Counted from the stretch's first letter, positions 8,934 to 18,309 are shown. The stretch is 64,000 nt of DNA from Mediterraneibacter faecis JCM 15917 (GCA_001312505.1 BBDW01000001.1:124001-188000), one strand, 5' to 3'. Made by a program: numbers and translations. The notes: generated from the sequence alone by a model not told the origin.

Positions 8934-10219
8934 ATGGTAAAAGCAGTAGTTGGTGCAAACTGGGGGGGCGATGAAGGAAAAGGTAAGATCACAGACATGC
9001 TCGCCAGAGAGGCAGATATCATCGTTCGTTTTCAGGGTGGTGCGAATGCAGGCCATACAATTGTGAATGATTACGGAAAATTTGCGCTGCATACACTGCC
9101 ATCAGGTGTGTTCTATGGACATACGACCAGCATCATTGGTAATGGTGTCGCACTGGATGTGCCGCGTCTTTTCGCAGAGGTACAGTCTATAGTAGAAAAA
9201 GGCGTTCCGATGCCGAAGATTCTTGTATCCGACAGAGCACAGATGGTAATGTCTTATCACAAGAATTTTGACGCATATGAAGAAGAGAGACTCGGAGGAA
9301 AATCTTTCGGTTCCACAAAGTCAGGAATTGCTCCGTTCTATTCAGATAAGTATGCAAAGATCGGTTTTCAGGTTAGTGAGCTGTTTGATGATGAACTTTT
9401 GAAGGAGAAGGTTGTGCGCGTGGCAGAGCAGAAGAATGTACTGCTTGAGCATTTATACCACAAACCACTGATTAATCCTGATGAGTTATATAACGACTGA
9501 TGGAATATAAGAAAATGGTAGAGCCGTTTGTAGCTAATGTATCTCTTTATCTTCACGAGGCAATCAAAGAAGGAAAGACAGTTCTTCTTGAAGGACAGTT
9601 AGGATCCATGAAAGATCCGGATCACGGAATTTATCCAATGGTTACATCTTCCTCAACACTTGCAGGATACGGTGCGGTCGGAGCAGGAATCCCACCATAC
9701 GAGATCAAGCAGATCGTTACAGTATGTAAAGCATACTCAAGTGCAGTAGGAGCCGGAGCTTTCGTAAGCGAGATCTTTGGGGGGGAGGAAGCAGACGAGC
9801 TTAGAAGACGTGGTGGTGACGGCGGAGAGTTCGGCGCTACAACAGGACGTCCAAGAAGAATGGGATGGTTTGACTGTGTTGCATCCAAATATGGCTGCAG
9901 AATGCAGGGAACAACAGATGTAGCATTTACAGTACTCGATGTACTTGGATATCTGGATGAGATTCCGGTGTGTGTTGGTTATGAGATCAATGGAGAAGTT
10001 ACTAAAGAATTCCCGGTAACACATCTTCTTGAGAAGGCAAAACCGGTTTACAAAGTTCTTCCGGGATGGAAAGAAGACATTCGTGGAATCAAGAACTACG
10101 AAGATCTTCCGGAAAACTGCCGTAAATACATTGAATTCATTGAGAAAGAGATCGAGTATCCGATCACAATGATCAGTAACGGACCAGGAAGAGACGATAT
10201 TATTTATCGTAATAAATAA
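8934..10219 (+). CDS. purA: Adenylosuccinate synthetase (frameshifted)
   Basis: Catalyses GTP-dependent condensation of IMP and aspartate, the first committed step to AMP. The N-terminal half carries DEGKGKITD with the P-loop, and GGANAGHTIV. The second half carries EGQLG, EFGATTGRPRRMGWFD and ISNGPGRDD. The frame breaks near 9495: adding one A (aacgaActg) joins YNELMEYKKMVEPF. Two G7 runs add Gly inside invariant motifs: 8962 gives WGGDEGKG instead of WGDEGKG, and 9779 gives FGGEEADE. Such an insertion in the P-loop would be hard to tolerate, supporting sequence error. Length ~428 residues is otherwise normal. Confidence 0.95.
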
Positions 10220-10229
10220 TGAAACAGAA

Positions 10230-10270
10230 ATACAGGACAGGAAGTGAAAGCTTACCGTCCTGTATTTTTA
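10230..10270 (+). terminator. Terminator after purA
   Basis: ATACAGGAC and GTCCTGTAT form the stem around a 19-base loop, followed by T5. Confidence 0.82.
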
Positions 10271-10300
10271 TATATTAGGAAAGTTCTTTCCTAATATATA
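10269..10300. repeat. Perfect inverted repeat after purA terminator
   Basis: TATATATTAGGAAAG and CTTTCCTAATATATA are exact 15-base arms around a 2-base loop. There is no T tract, so it is not a standard terminator. The following ~140 bases (10301-10440) are relatively GC-rich and hold no gene I can support. Confidence 0.7.
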
Positions 10301-10442
10301 AAACGCTCCGCTAGGGATGCGCACTGCGGCGTACAATGTAGTTGTTGCTCCGCGTGGAATCTGCACGGAAAACAAAAAGATAGTAATAAATCAGAAAGTT
10401 CCTCATATAATATATAGCTGAGAAAAAAGAAGGAGGAATTCG

Positions 10443-10598
10443 ATGGAACAGAACAGCAATGAAAAAGACAGAGAAAATTTATCCATGGAAGAATATCTGA
10501 AGAGGAGACAGGCAGTAAAAACCCGGGAAACAGCTTCGCATGTCGCCCGGGGAGTAGATTCTGTCAGTGCATTACTGACTGCAGTATTTTATTTATGA
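10443..10598 (+). CDS. Small hypothetical protein, 51 residues
   Basis: A short reading frame starting ATG 10443 with a strong ribosome site AAGGAGG eight bases upstream. The product begins MEQNSNEKDRENLSMEEYL, is charged, and ends in the hydrophobic stretch SALLTAVFYL. The good start site and codon use like its neighbours support it. It overlaps the end of the convergent minus-strand gene by 10 bases. The family is not recognised. Confidence 0.55.
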   Translation: MEQNSNEKDRENLSMEEYLKRRQAVKTRETASHVARGVDSVSALLTAVFYL

Positions 10599-10813
10599 TC
10601 AGAATTGTCTTTTGAATCATCTTTCAACAGTCGTGTGACCAGCAACAATCCATAGAGAATAACAGGAACGAAAATGGTTGCAGCGATAGATGCTTTGAGA
10701 AGATCAGAAGCAACAGGTGAATCAATCAGTGCAAAAATCAGTGTGCACAAATACATTGCGATAAGAATAAAAACCCCCCCTAACAGTGCAGAAATACGTT
10801 TCAGTTTTTTCAT
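10589..10813 (-). CDS. Small two-helix membrane protein (hypothetical)
   Basis: The 74-residue product starts MKKLKRISALLG at the complement of 10811-10813, preceded by an AAAGGACTGG ribosome site; an earlier ATG adds an unlikely tail. Two hydrophobic segments (VFILIAMYLCTLIFALI and IAATIFVPVILYGLLLV) are separated by a short loop. The C-terminus is charged (KDDSKDNSDHK). The C7 run at 10774 encodes LGGVF and may carry one surplus Gly. No family is recognised. Confidence 0.65.
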   Translation of the reverse strand: MKKLKRISALLGGVFILIAMYLCTLIFALIDSPVASDLLKASIAATIFVPVILYGLLLVTRLLKDDSKDNSDHK

Positions 10814-10871
10814 GTGACCAGTCCTTTCATACGCCAATATAGTAATAGTAACAGTATATATCAAATAATTG

Positions 10872-10900
10872 TTTACGGCAAATAAAATTTGTTATATAAT
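10872..10900 (+). promoter_or_regulatory. Promoter of SEC-C protein gene
   Basis: TTTACG, a 17-base spacer and TATAAT, about 48 bases before the start codon. Confidence 0.72.
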
Positions 10901-10947
10901 AAAAGGGCGATTGAATTCGAAGTTTAAAGATAAAGGAGCAATATACA

Positions 10948-11463
10948 ATGAGTGAGAAATGTTTATTAGACCAGTGGCGTGATATGGCCTATGACCGTAA
11001 TCTTCCGAAAGATCAGCTGGAGAAGTTCTGGGGAACATACTTTACAATCGAAAGAGAGATTTACGAGCAGCTGCTCGAGAACCCGGATGAAGAAGTGAAG
11101 GGAACAGTGAAAGAGCTTGCTGAGAAATATGGACAGGATGTCATGACAATGGTCGGATTCCTTGATGGAATCAATGACAGTCTGAAGACAGCAAACCCGA
11201 TCGAGACAATGGAAGAAGATACAGTTGTAAGTCTTGCATTTGATAAAGAACTTCTTTACAAGAACATGATCGATGCAAAAGCTGACTGGTTGTATGGACT
11301 CCCACAGTGGGATAAGATCTTTGATGCAGAGACAAAGAAACGTCTGTATCGTGAGCAGAAACAGTCTGGTACAGTTCGCAAAGCGAAAAAGATCGGAAGA
11401 AATGATCCATGTCCGTGCGGAAGTGGAAAGAAATATAAATTCTGCTGTGGAAAGAACGCATAA
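10948..11463 (+). CDS. SEC-C metal-binding motif protein
   Basis: The 171-residue soluble protein ends in a SEC-C zinc motif, [20 protein letters not shown], with C-x-C and CC ligands like the C-terminus of SecA. The N-terminal ~145 residues are a helical domain containing [19 protein letters not shown], common in Lachnospiraceae and of unknown role. The start at 10948 follows AAAGGAG. It has its own promoter and appears monocistronic. SEC-C tails bind zinc and often contact the ribosome or SecB; which applies here is not known. Confidence 0.85.
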   Translation: MSEKCLLDQWRDMAYDRNLPKDQLEKFWGTYFTIEREIYEQLLENPDEEVKGTVKELAEKYGQDVMTMVGFLDGINDSLKTANPIETMEEDTVVSLAFDKELLYKNMIDAKADWLYGLPQWDKIFDAETKKRLYREQKQSGTVRKAKKIGRNDPCPCGSGKKYKFCCGKNA

Positions 11464-11591
11464 GAATCAGATTACTGGCGGTATGTATTGAGAGATACAT
11501 ACCGTTTTGTGTTTTTGGATATAAGTGTATATATTTAAAAGAAAGGGACATACTGATATTGTTCTAATAAGATTAAGAGGAGGAAATCAGT

Positions 11592-11921
11592 ATGCCAGAA
11601 TTAAGCTGTACCGTACAGACATGTGTACACAATTATCAGTATCTTTGCGAACTGGATAAGATCCAGGTGGGAGGAAACAGTGCGAAGAATGCGAAGGAGA
11701 CCTGTTGCGATAGCTTTGAAGAAAGAAGAGAGGGAAGTTATAGCAATAAGACGGATTCGATGAAGTCTGTTTCAGATTGCTCAGACGTTGACTGCCAGGC
11801 GAAAGATTGCAGATATAATGAAGAGTGCAAATGTCACGCAGGGAAAATCAGTGTAGAAGGCGGTGACGCCTGCCACAGCAGTGGGACAGAATGTGCAACA
11901 TTTGATTGTTGCTGTAATTGA
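11592..11921 (+). CDS. DUF1540 domain protein (two Cys-rich repeats)
   Basis: A 109-residue cytoplasmic protein with two copies of the DUF1540 pattern. The first copy spans residues ~4-40 (LSCTVQTCVHNYQYLCELDKIQVGG ... TCCDSF) and the second ~62-107 (SDCSDVDCQAKDC ... KISVEGGDA ... TECATFDCC). The many Cys residues suggest metal binding. The family is common in spore-forming clostridia and of unknown function. The start ATG follows AGGAGG. It is probably monocistronic. Confidence 0.85.
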   Translation: MPELSCTVQTCVHNYQYLCELDKIQVGGNSAKNAKETCCDSFEERREGSYSNKTDSMKSVSDCSDVDCQAKDCRYNEECKCHAGKISVEGGDACHSSGTECATFDCCCN

Positions 11922-12001
11922 GTATCAGATAAAAGTATAAAATCGTGATAAATAGAAAGAGATTTGGAAGAGAGGATCTTCTGAATCTCTTTTTTCTACT
12001 G

Positions 12002-12031
12002 TTGACTCTATTATTGCAACCGCGTTATAAT
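12002..12031 (+). promoter_or_regulatory. Promoter of the AI-2E transporter-metA unit
   Basis: TTGACT, an 18-base spacer and TATAAT, ~40 bases before the start codon. Confidence 0.78.
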
Positions 12032-12072
12032 CGTAATATGTATATTTAACAGAAGAAAGGAAATGATCGTAC

Positions 12073-13479
12073 ATGAGTGAATATCGACAGGATGAGCATA
12101 CGACAGCGAAAGAGGCGTCAAAGACTCATACAGATCAAAGTTATAGGCACAATTCGTGGGAAGAGCATGAAAAAAGAAGGTATAGCTTCAAAGAACAGGC
12201 CATAAAAAGTATGACGTTGTTCTTCGTAGTTGCGACATGTATCTTATTTTATTTTGCACTTTTGAGATTGGGACAGATTTCATCTGTATTTAAGCAGTTT
12301 TTAACAGTGGCAAAACCTATTATTTATGGACTGGCAATTGCATATTTGCTGAATCCGATTGTGAAGTGGATAGACCGTCGGATGATTCCGCTTTTGGAGA
12401 AACATTGTCCCAAATTAAAGAAGAAAAAACAGATATCAAGAGGAGTTGGAATCTTCGTATCTGTCATCTTAATGTTGGCATTGATTACTACACTTCTCAA
12501 TATGATGATTCCGGAGTTATATGGAAGTATCCGCGACATGATTTTCACTGTGCCGAGTCAGATGAACCGGTTTATCCATGAATTCAGTAAGATGCATTCT
12601 TCTGATTCAACAGTTGGAAAGATGTTGGCGAGCATAGTTGAAGAAGCAAGTGATTTTGTTCAGAACTGGATGAAGACAGATTTGATGGAGAAAGTGAATC
12701 TGTGGATGACACAGCTTACTGTGGGAATGATTCAGATGGTTCGTGAAGTCTTTAATTTTATTATTGGAATCATTGTCTCTATTTATGTTTTGTTTAGCAA
12801 AGAGAAGTTCCAGAAACAGACAAAGAAGCTGATCTACGCGGTATTTCGTCCGGGACAGGCCAACATGATTCTTCAGATTGGAGGAAAAAGTAATGAGATC
12901 TTCGGTGGATTTATTATCGGAAAGATTATTGATTCTCTGATTATCGGAGTAATCTGTTTTATAGGATTATCAATTCTGAATATGCCATATACAATGCTGG
13001 TCAGCGTGATCGTAGGAGTGACAAATGTAATTCCATTCTTTGGACCGTATATCGGAGCAATTCCGAGTGCAATTCTGATTCTGCTTGCAGATCCATTGAA
13101 AGGACTCTATTTTATCATTTTTGTTATTGCATTGCAGCAGTTTGATGGAAATGTGCTGGGACCAAAGATTTTAGGAAATTCGACAGGACTTTCCTCGTTC
13201 TGGGTTGTTTTCTCAATCCTGATCGCAGGGGGGGGATTATTTGGTATTCCGGGAATGCTTTTTGGTGTACCGACATTTGCGGTGATTTATTATATTGTAA
13301 ATATGCTGGTTAATTCTATCCTGAAGAAAAAAGAACTTCCAACAGATACAGAGTGCTATGGAAAGAACGGATATGTAGATTCCGAAGGAATTTATATACA
13401 GAAAGAAAAACAGGAAGAGATAAAAGAAATACAAGAAGAAAAGGGAGATAAGGACAATGCCGATTCGAGTACAAAATGA
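12073..13479 (+). CDS. AI-2E family (PerM/YtvI-like) membrane transporter
   Basis: The 468-residue protein has a hydrophilic N-terminus, then about seven or eight membrane segments. Family marks are the YGLAIAYLLNPIVKWI segment near residue 90, VTNVIPFFGPYIGAIPSAI near 320, and the LFGIPGMLFGVPTFAVIYY end. The lysine/glutamate-rich C-terminal tail is cytoplasmic. Family members export autoinducer-2 or act as Na+/H+ antiporters; the substrate here is unknown. The last 23 bases overlap metA. The G8 run at 13228 gives AGGGLFG, probably one Gly too many. Confidence 0.87.
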   Translation: MSEYRQDEHTTAKEASKTHTDQSYRHNSWEEHEKRRYSFKEQAIKSMTLFFVVATCILFYFALLRLGQISSVFKQFLTVAKPIIYGLAIAYLLNPIVKWIDRRMIPLLEKHCPKLKKKKQISRGVGIFVSVILMLALITTLLNMMIPELYGSIRDMIFTVPSQMNRFIHEFSKMHSSDSTVGKMLASIVEEASDFVQNWMKTDLMEKVNLWMTQLTVGMIQMVREVFNFIIGIIVSIYVLFSKEKFQKQTKKLIYAVFRPGQANMILQIGGKSNEIFGGFIIGKIIDSLIIGVICFIGLSILNMPYTMLVSVIVGVTNVIPFFGPYIGAIPSAILILLADPLKGLYFIIFVIALQQFDGNVLGPKILGNSTGLSSFWVVFSILIAGGGLFGIPGMLFGVPTFAVIYYIVNMLVNSILKKKELPTDTECYGKNGYVDSEGIYIQKEKQEEIKEIQEEKGDKDNADSSTK

Positions 13480-14380
13480 TTTGCCGGTAAAGGAAATATT
13501 GGAACAAGAGAATATCTTCGTGATGGATGAGATGCGTGCGGCACATCAGGATATCCGTCCGATCAGTATCGGACTTCTGAATCTGATGCCACTTAAGGAA
13601 GATACAGAACTTCAGATTCTGAGAGCGCTTTCAAACTCTCCGCTGCAGGTGGATGTTACTTTCGTAAGAGTGACAAGTCATGTATCAAAGAATACATCAA
13701 CAAGTCACATTTATAAGTTCTATGAAGCGTTTGATGATATCAAGGATAAAAAGTTTGACGGATTTATTATCACGGGCGCACCTGTAGAACAGATGCCGTT
13801 TGAAGATGTAGATTATTGGGAAGAACTGAAACGTATTATGGAGTGGACAAAGACAAATGTTGTGTCTACACTTCATCTTTGCTGGGGAGCACAGGCTGGT
13901 ATTTATTATCATTATGGAATTGATAAGGTACAACTTCCGGAAAAACGTTCAGGTTTGTTCTGGCACCACGTAAGGAACAGAAAGATTCCGATTGTCAGAG
14001 GATTTGATGATAAGTTTCTGGCACCGCATTCAAGACATACAGAAGTTCCGCAAGATCTATTGGAAAAAGATGACAGAATTACAATTCTTGCAGATTCGGA
14101 AGAAGCAGGAGTTTATCTTTGCATGGCGCAGGATGGACGTCAGATCTTTGTAATGGGACATCCGGAGTACGATAGAATGACACTGGATTCCGAGTATAAG
14201 AGAGATCTGGGGGGGAAAGGATTGAATCCACAGATTCCGGAGAATTATTATCCGAATGATGATCCAGAGAAGAAACCAATGCTGAGCTGGAGAGCACATT
14301 GCAATAACCTGTATACGAACTGGTTGAATTATTACGTATATCAGGTAACACCGTATGATCTGTATGGAACGCCGTTCTAA
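13457..14380 (+). CDS. metA: Homoserine O-acetyltransferase (MetA family)
   Basis: Acylates homoserine in methionine synthesis. The 307-residue enzyme has the nucleophile Cys in LCWGAQAG (near residue 142), the His of MGHPEYDR (near 235) and the following Glu. The position that sets acyl-CoA preference carries Glu in TGAPVEQMPFED, whereas succinyl-specific enzymes have Gly, so acetyl-CoA is the likely donor. It overlaps the transporter gene, so the two share a transcript. I see no SAM riboswitch before the operon. The G7 run at 14209 adds a Gly in DLGGKGL. Confidence 0.93.
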   Translation: MPIRVQNDLPVKEILEQENIFVMDEMRAAHQDIRPISIGLLNLMPLKEDTELQILRALSNSPLQVDVTFVRVTSHVSKNTSTSHIYKFYEAFDDIKDKKFDGFIITGAPVEQMPFEDVDYWEELKRIMEWTKTNVVSTLHLCWGAQAGIYYHYGIDKVQLPEKRSGLFWHHVRNRKIPIVRGFDDKFLAPHSRHTEVPQDLLEKDDRITILADSEEAGVYLCMAQDGRQIFVMGHPEYDRMTLDSEYKRDLGGKGLNPQIPENYYPNDDPEKKPMLSWRAHCNNLYTNWLNYYVYQVTPYDLYGTPF

Positions 14381-14423
14381 AGGTTTGGATTAGAGAGTTT
14401 TAGTATAACGATAAGAAAAAACA

Positions 14424-14469
14424 AAAAAGCACCTTCGGAAGATACTGTTCTTCCGAAAGTGCTTTTTCT
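14424..14469. terminator. Terminator after metA (bidirectional)
   Basis: AAAAAAGCAC-TTCGGAAGA pairs with TCTTCCGAA-GTGCTTTTT, with A6 on one side and T5 on the other. It lies between metA and the convergent minus-strand pair. Confidence 0.88.
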
Positions 14470-14518
14470 ATATCCTGTTGCCGATTACGAATATTCTCAA
14501 CAACTCTGAGACCAATTC

Positions 14519-14788
14519 CTATCGCCCAATCCAGTTGTCGAAAGGATCCGGTTTTACAGATATGAAATCATTCTGTACATCCGCGCTGTTCAGCTTGATC
14601 TGCTGTCGGCTCTTTTCAGCAGCTTCTTCAGATTCAAATAGCTGATCTTCCGGCAGTGTCAGTGCGCCGCAGGAGCCGATCAGCTGAATGATATAGTTCT
14701 CCCCCCCCTGCTTGCGTGCAATCTTTCCTTTACGGATTGTTGTGTTGTTCTCAAGAATATATATAACATCATCTTTGTTGTACATCAT
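14519..14788 (-). CDS. Hypothetical protein, 89 residues
   Basis: A small soluble protein starting MMYNKDDVIYILENNTTIRKGKI, apparently with a beta-strand-rich N-terminal half followed by a charged helix (ESEEAAEKSRQQIKL), ending DPFDNWIGR. Its start overlaps the stop of the upstream minus-strand gene in an ATGA arrangement, so the two are translationally coupled. The C8 run at 14701 encodes QGGENYI and may include a surplus Gly. No family is recognised. Confidence 0.68.
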   Translation of the reverse strand: MMYNKDDVIYILENNTTIRKGKIARKQGGENYIIQLIGSCGALTLPEDQLFESEEAAEKSRQQIKLNSADVQNDFISVKPDPFDNWIGR

Positions 14789-15027
14789 TTCACATCCTCT
14801 TCATCAAATTCCAGGGTGATATAGTTGAATCTGTCGTCCTTCCAGATCTTAATGACTTTGCCTTTGCGGGCCTTCAAGCGTTCCCGGTTCTTGAAATTCG
14901 TGCTTGCGCCGTAGGCATGCTCAAGCATATACCAATAGGAAGTGGGAAGCTCATGTTCGACAATCTCCAAATAATCACCGACAGAGCAGCAATCTGGCTG
15001 TTCTGTAGTAAAGTCCATTGTTCGCAT
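14785..15027 (-). CDS. Hypothetical protein, 80 residues
   Basis: First gene of a two-gene minus-strand unit. The protein starts MRTMDFTTEQPDCCSVGDYLEIVEHELP and ends in a beta-rich segment, KGKVIKIWKDDRFNYITLEFDEEDVK, which resembles small SH3-like barrels. The ribosome site GAAGGTGAG is upstream. No enzyme motif or membrane segment is visible and I do not recognise the family. Confidence 0.65.
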   Translation of the reverse strand: MRTMDFTTEQPDCCSVGDYLEIVEHELPTSYWYMLEHAYGASTNFKNRERLKARKGKVIKIWKDDRFNYITLEFDEEDVK

Positions 15028-15106
15028 ACTCTCACCTTCTGTTTCGTGTCTATAAAATCTATTATACTCTAAACACAGAATATCTCAAGAGAATTATTTC
15101 ACCAAC

Positions 15107-15135
15107 TTGTTTTTTACTTTCAAGTATTTTATAAT
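15107..15135 (+). promoter_or_regulatory. Probable promoter of the dut gene
   Basis: TTGTTT, a 17-base spacer and TATAAT, about 110 bases before the start codon. Confidence 0.6.
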
Positions 15136-15244
15136 AATGAATTACAGTGCTTGCGGGCAGGAAAGAATAAACTTCCTGTATACGAGGCAAGAAGAATGAG
15201 AAAACAGATAAAATGTGAAAATAAATTGGAGGTTATTAACAGAG

Positions 15245-15763
15245 ATGAATCGAATTGCAAGATTTGAAAAAGTGAGTAAAGAAAAGTTTTTTGAAGGGTG
15301 GAAAGACACATTTGAGACAGCGGAAGAAAAAGAGATGGAAGCAATCTACGAGTCTTTAAAACTGCCGGGAAGAGCGACAGCCGGAAGTGCAGGATATGAC
15401 TTCTTCGCACCGGTGAAAATCACACTGAAACCGGGAGAAACCGTCAAGATTCCAACGGGAGTCCGTGTGTGGATGGAACAGGACTGGGTACTGAAGTGTT
15501 ATCCGAGAAGCGGTCTGGGATTCAAGTACAGACTGCAGCTGAATAATACAGTAGGAATTATCGACAGCGATTATTATTATTCCGACAATGAAGGACAGAT
15601 CTTTGCAAAGATCACAAATGATTCTAATGAAGGAAAAACCGTAGAAGTAGAAGCAGGAGATGGATTCATGCAGGGAATCTTCGTACAGTACGGAATTACA
15701 TTAGATGATGACGTGACAGAAGTAAGAAATGGTGGATTTGGAAGTACAACAAAAAAGAAATAA
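15245..15763 (+). CDS. dut: dUTP diphosphatase (trimeric dUTPase)
   Basis: Hydrolyses dUTP to dUMP, keeping uracil out of DNA. The five motifs are in order: AGSAGYDFFA (I), PRSGLGFK (II), GIIDSDYY (III), the GDGFMQGIF region (IV), and RNGGFGST (V, the C-terminal P-loop-like tail). The 172-residue length includes a short N-terminal extension. I chose ATG 15245, which has GGAGG 12 bases upstream; an earlier ATG at 15215 lacks a site. A possible terminator-free gap of ~90 bases precedes the next gene. Confidence 0.9.
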   Translation: MNRIARFEKVSKEKFFEGWKDTFETAEEKEMEAIYESLKLPGRATAGSAGYDFFAPVKITLKPGETVKIPTGVRVWMEQDWVLKCYPRSGLGFKYRLQLNNTVGIIDSDYYYSDNEGQIFAKITNDSNEGKTVEVEAGDGFMQGIFVQYGITLDDDVTEVRNGGFGSTTKKK

Positions 15764-15853
15764 AAGGCTGACAGAATAATTTGTAAGAAAAAGGGAAACC
15801 TAAACTCAGTGAAGCCAAGGCAAATAAGAGGCAGAAAAAGAGGGTTAGGTTTT

Positions 15854-17221
15854 ATGATCAGAAAGATTAAAAAAGAAGTCGGTTGTTCTTTTAAAGAAAA
15901 TATTCAATATATGGATCAGACCCTTCCGGTGGAGAAAAGCTTTGACATTATCCGCCGGGAGATGGAGATCGGTGGAAAAGAATCGGTATTCTACTACATT
16001 GATGGATTTATAAAAGATGAAGCAATGTTAAAGATTATGGATTCTTTTCTTTCTATTACAGCAGAAGATCTTCCGCGGGATGCGAAAACTTTTTCAAAAC
16101 AGAAGATTCCTTATGTAGAAGTGGATGTGCTGAAATGTTTTGATGATATTCTGAGGAATGTACTCTCCGGTACAGCGGTGTTTTTTGTAGAGGGTTATGA
16201 TGCGGCACTGTGTATGGACTGCAGAAGTTATCCTGCCCGCGGTGTAGACGAGCCGGATAAAGATAAATCGCTTCGCGGTTCCAGAGATGGTTTTGTAGAG
16301 ACAATTGTATTCAATACGGCACTGATGCGGAGAAGGATCAGAGATCCACATCTGATTATGGAAATGACAGAAGCAGGTCAGAGTTCCAGAACGGACATAG
16401 CAGTCTGCTATATGTCAGACCGTGTAGATGAAGAACTTTTAAACAATATAAAATCAAGGATTGAGAAACTTGAGGTAGATGACCTGAGAATGAATCAGCA
16501 GAGTCTTGCAGAAGCACTTTTCAAGAGAAAATGGTTCAATCCTTTCCCAAAGTTCAAATTTACAGAGAGACCGGATACGGCAGCAGCCTGTCTTTTGGAA
16601 GGAAAGGTTGTGATTCTGGTGGATAACTCGCCGTCGGCAATGATACTTCCAACGTCTGTTTTGGATATGATAGAAGAGGCAAATGATTATTATTTTCCGA
16701 CATTGACCGGAATGTATCTGAAGATTTCCAGAACCCTGATCACAATCGCAACGGTGTTTTTTACACCATTGTATCTATTATATATGCAGAATCCGCAGTG
16801 GCTACCGGACGTTTTTTCATTTGTAATGGTGCGTGATCAGATCAATCTTCCATTGATCTGGCAGTTTCTTCTGCTTGAACTGTCAATTGATGGTTTACGG
16901 CTGGCTGCGATGAATACGCCAACGATGCTCAGTACTCCGTTGAGTGTGATCGCCGGTATTGTGATGGGAGAATTTTCGGTAGAATCCGGTTGGTTCAATT
17001 CAGAAGTAATGCTATATATGGCATTTGTGGCAGTGGCAAATTATACACAGCCGAATTTCGAACTTGGATATGCATTAAAATTTATGAGACTGATGCTTCT
17101 TGTACTGACTGCAGTGTTTAATCTGTATGGATTTGTTGTGGGATGTATTTTGGTATTATGTTTCCTCGTGTTTAATAAAACACTTTCAGGAAGAAATTAT
17201 CTAAATGTAAAAATTAACTGA
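15854..17221 (+). CDS. GerA/SpoVAF-family spore germination protein
   Basis: An inner-membrane spore protein of the GerA (A-subunit) superfamily, closest in pattern to SpoVAF. The soluble N-terminal region (~residues 1-270) contains SYPARGVDEPDKDKSLRGSRDGFVETIVFN, the family hallmark. It is followed by PTSVLDMIEEANDYYFPT and about five membrane segments from residue ~290. The length of ~455 residues is normal. No B or C germinant-receptor subunits are adjacent, which fits the solo SpoVAF-type genes of clostridia. I chose ATG 15854 (site AGAGGGTTAGG); a GTG at 15809 is a weaker alternative. Confidence 0.85.
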   Translation: MIRKIKKEVGCSFKENIQYMDQTLPVEKSFDIIRREMEIGGKESVFYYIDGFIKDEAMLKIMDSFLSITAEDLPRDAKTFSKQKIPYVEVDVLKCFDDILRNVLSGTAVFFVEGYDAALCMDCRSYPARGVDEPDKDKSLRGSRDGFVETIVFNTALMRRRIRDPHLIMEMTEAGQSSRTDIAVCYMSDRVDEELLNNIKSRIEKLEVDDLRMNQQSLAEALFKRKWFNPFPKFKFTERPDTAAACLLEGKVVILVDNSPSAMILPTSVLDMIEEANDYYFPTLTGMYLKISRTLITIATVFFTPLYLLYMQNPQWLPDVFSFVMVRDQINLPLIWQFLLLELSIDGLRLAAMNTPTMLSTPLSVIAGIVMGEFSVESGWFNSEVMLYMAFVAVANYTQPNFELGYALKFMRLMLLVLTAVFNLYGFVVGCILVLCFLVFNKTLSGRNYLNVKIN

Positions 17222-17248
17222 CAAAATCTTAATTTTGTTAATATATCT

Positions 17249-17277
17249 TTGCTCTTTATTATAAAAGGTGGTATGAT
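17249..17277 (+). promoter_or_regulatory. degV promoter
   Basis: TTGCTC, a 17-base spacer and TATGAT. The leader carries a long hairpin whose outer arms TCCGGAAA (17295 region) and TTTCCGGA (17335 region) pair. Confidence 0.55.
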
Positions 17278-17367
17278 ATAAAAAATATTGCTTATCCGGA
17301 AAATACATGTCTGCTATATGGAATGTAGTGGTGGTTTCCGGAAGAAAGAGAGCAGGAGGTTATTGAC

Positions 17368-18231
17368 ATGAGAGAGTTCATTATTACCGTGAACAGTACT
17401 GTAGACTTACCGAAGGAATGGCTGGAAGAGAGACATGTTCCGGTTCTTCCGTTGAAATATACAATTGATGGAGAAACTTACACAGATATGTCAGGATTGA
17501 CAGCAAAAGAGTTCTTTCAGAAATTAAGAGAAGGCCATATGTCTGTGACTTCTCAGATCAATCCGGAGGAAGCACGCGAGATGCTTGAACCGTTTGTGAA
17601 GGAAGGAAAAGATGTACTTCATCTTGGATTCTCTTCCGGATTAAGCGGAACATGCAATAGTATGCGAATCGCGGCGGAAGAACTGGCGGAGGATTATCCG
17701 GAAGCAAAGATTATCGTGATCGATACACTTTGCGCCTGCCTGGGAGAGGGCTTGCTTTTGTACTATGCTCTTAAGTTGAAAGAAGAAGGTAAGACGATTG
17801 ATGAGATTGCAAAGTGGGCAGAAGAGAACAAGCTTCACGTTTGCCATAATGTTACGGTGGATGATCTGAATCATCTGCAGAGAGGTGGACGTATTTCCAA
17901 AGCGGCAGCAGTTTTGGGGACACTCGTGCAAGTGAAACCAATCATACATATGGATAACAATGGAAAACTTCAGGTGATTGCGAAAGAACGAGGTCGCAAG
18001 AAGTCTCTGAATAAAATTGTTGATATGGCAGTAGAACAGTCGAAAGGCTGGGAGAATGAGATCATAATGATCACGCACGGAGATTGCCTGAAAGATGCAG
18101 AGTATGTTGCCGGACGTGTCAGAGAGAAGATGGGAATAGAGAATATTCTGATCAATAATATCGGAACAGTGATCGGAAGTCATACAGGACCGGGTGTTGT
18201 TGCCGTATTCTGCATGGGAAATGAAAGATAA
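17368..18231 (+). CDS. DegV family fatty-acid-binding protein
   Basis: A soluble two-domain protein that binds a fatty acid and, in Firmicutes, delivers it to fatty-acid kinase FakA. The 287-residue length is standard. Family marks are VNSTVDLPKEW at the N-terminus, TSQINPEEA, HLGFSSGLSGT, DTLCACLGEG, LNHLQRGGRI and the C-terminal GTVIGSHTGPGVVAVF. The start ATG follows GCAGGAGG. It is monocistronic. The family often has several paralogues; nothing here tells which lipid is preferred. Confidence 0.92.
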   Translation: MREFIITVNSTVDLPKEWLEERHVPVLPLKYTIDGETYTDMSGLTAKEFFQKLREGHMSVTSQINPEEAREMLEPFVKEGKDVLHLGFSSGLSGTCNSMRIAAEELAEDYPEAKIIVIDTLCACLGEGLLLYYALKLKEEGKTIDEIAKWAEENKLHVCHNVTVDDLNHLQRGGRISKAAAVLGTLVQVKPIIHMDNNGKLQVIAKERGRKKSLNKIVDMAVEQSKGWENEIIMITHGDCLKDAEYVAGRVREKMGIENILINNIGTVIGSHTGPGVVAVFCMGNER

Positions 18232-18275
18232 ATTTCGAAAAAAATAAAAAAACAAAAGAAAATGCATTTAAAGTG

Positions 18276-18304
18276 TTGACAGGAAAGAGTGGATATGGTA
18301 GATT
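18276..18304 (+). promoter_or_regulatory. infC operon promoter
   Basis: TTGACA, a 17-base spacer and TAGATT, about 200 bases before infC. Confidence 0.78.
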
Positions 18305-18309
18305 AGATG

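Noticed and set aside
17641-18267. Minus-strand open frame opposite degV
   Set aside because: Shadow of a conserved gene; low-complexity Phe/His-rich translation and no ribosome site.
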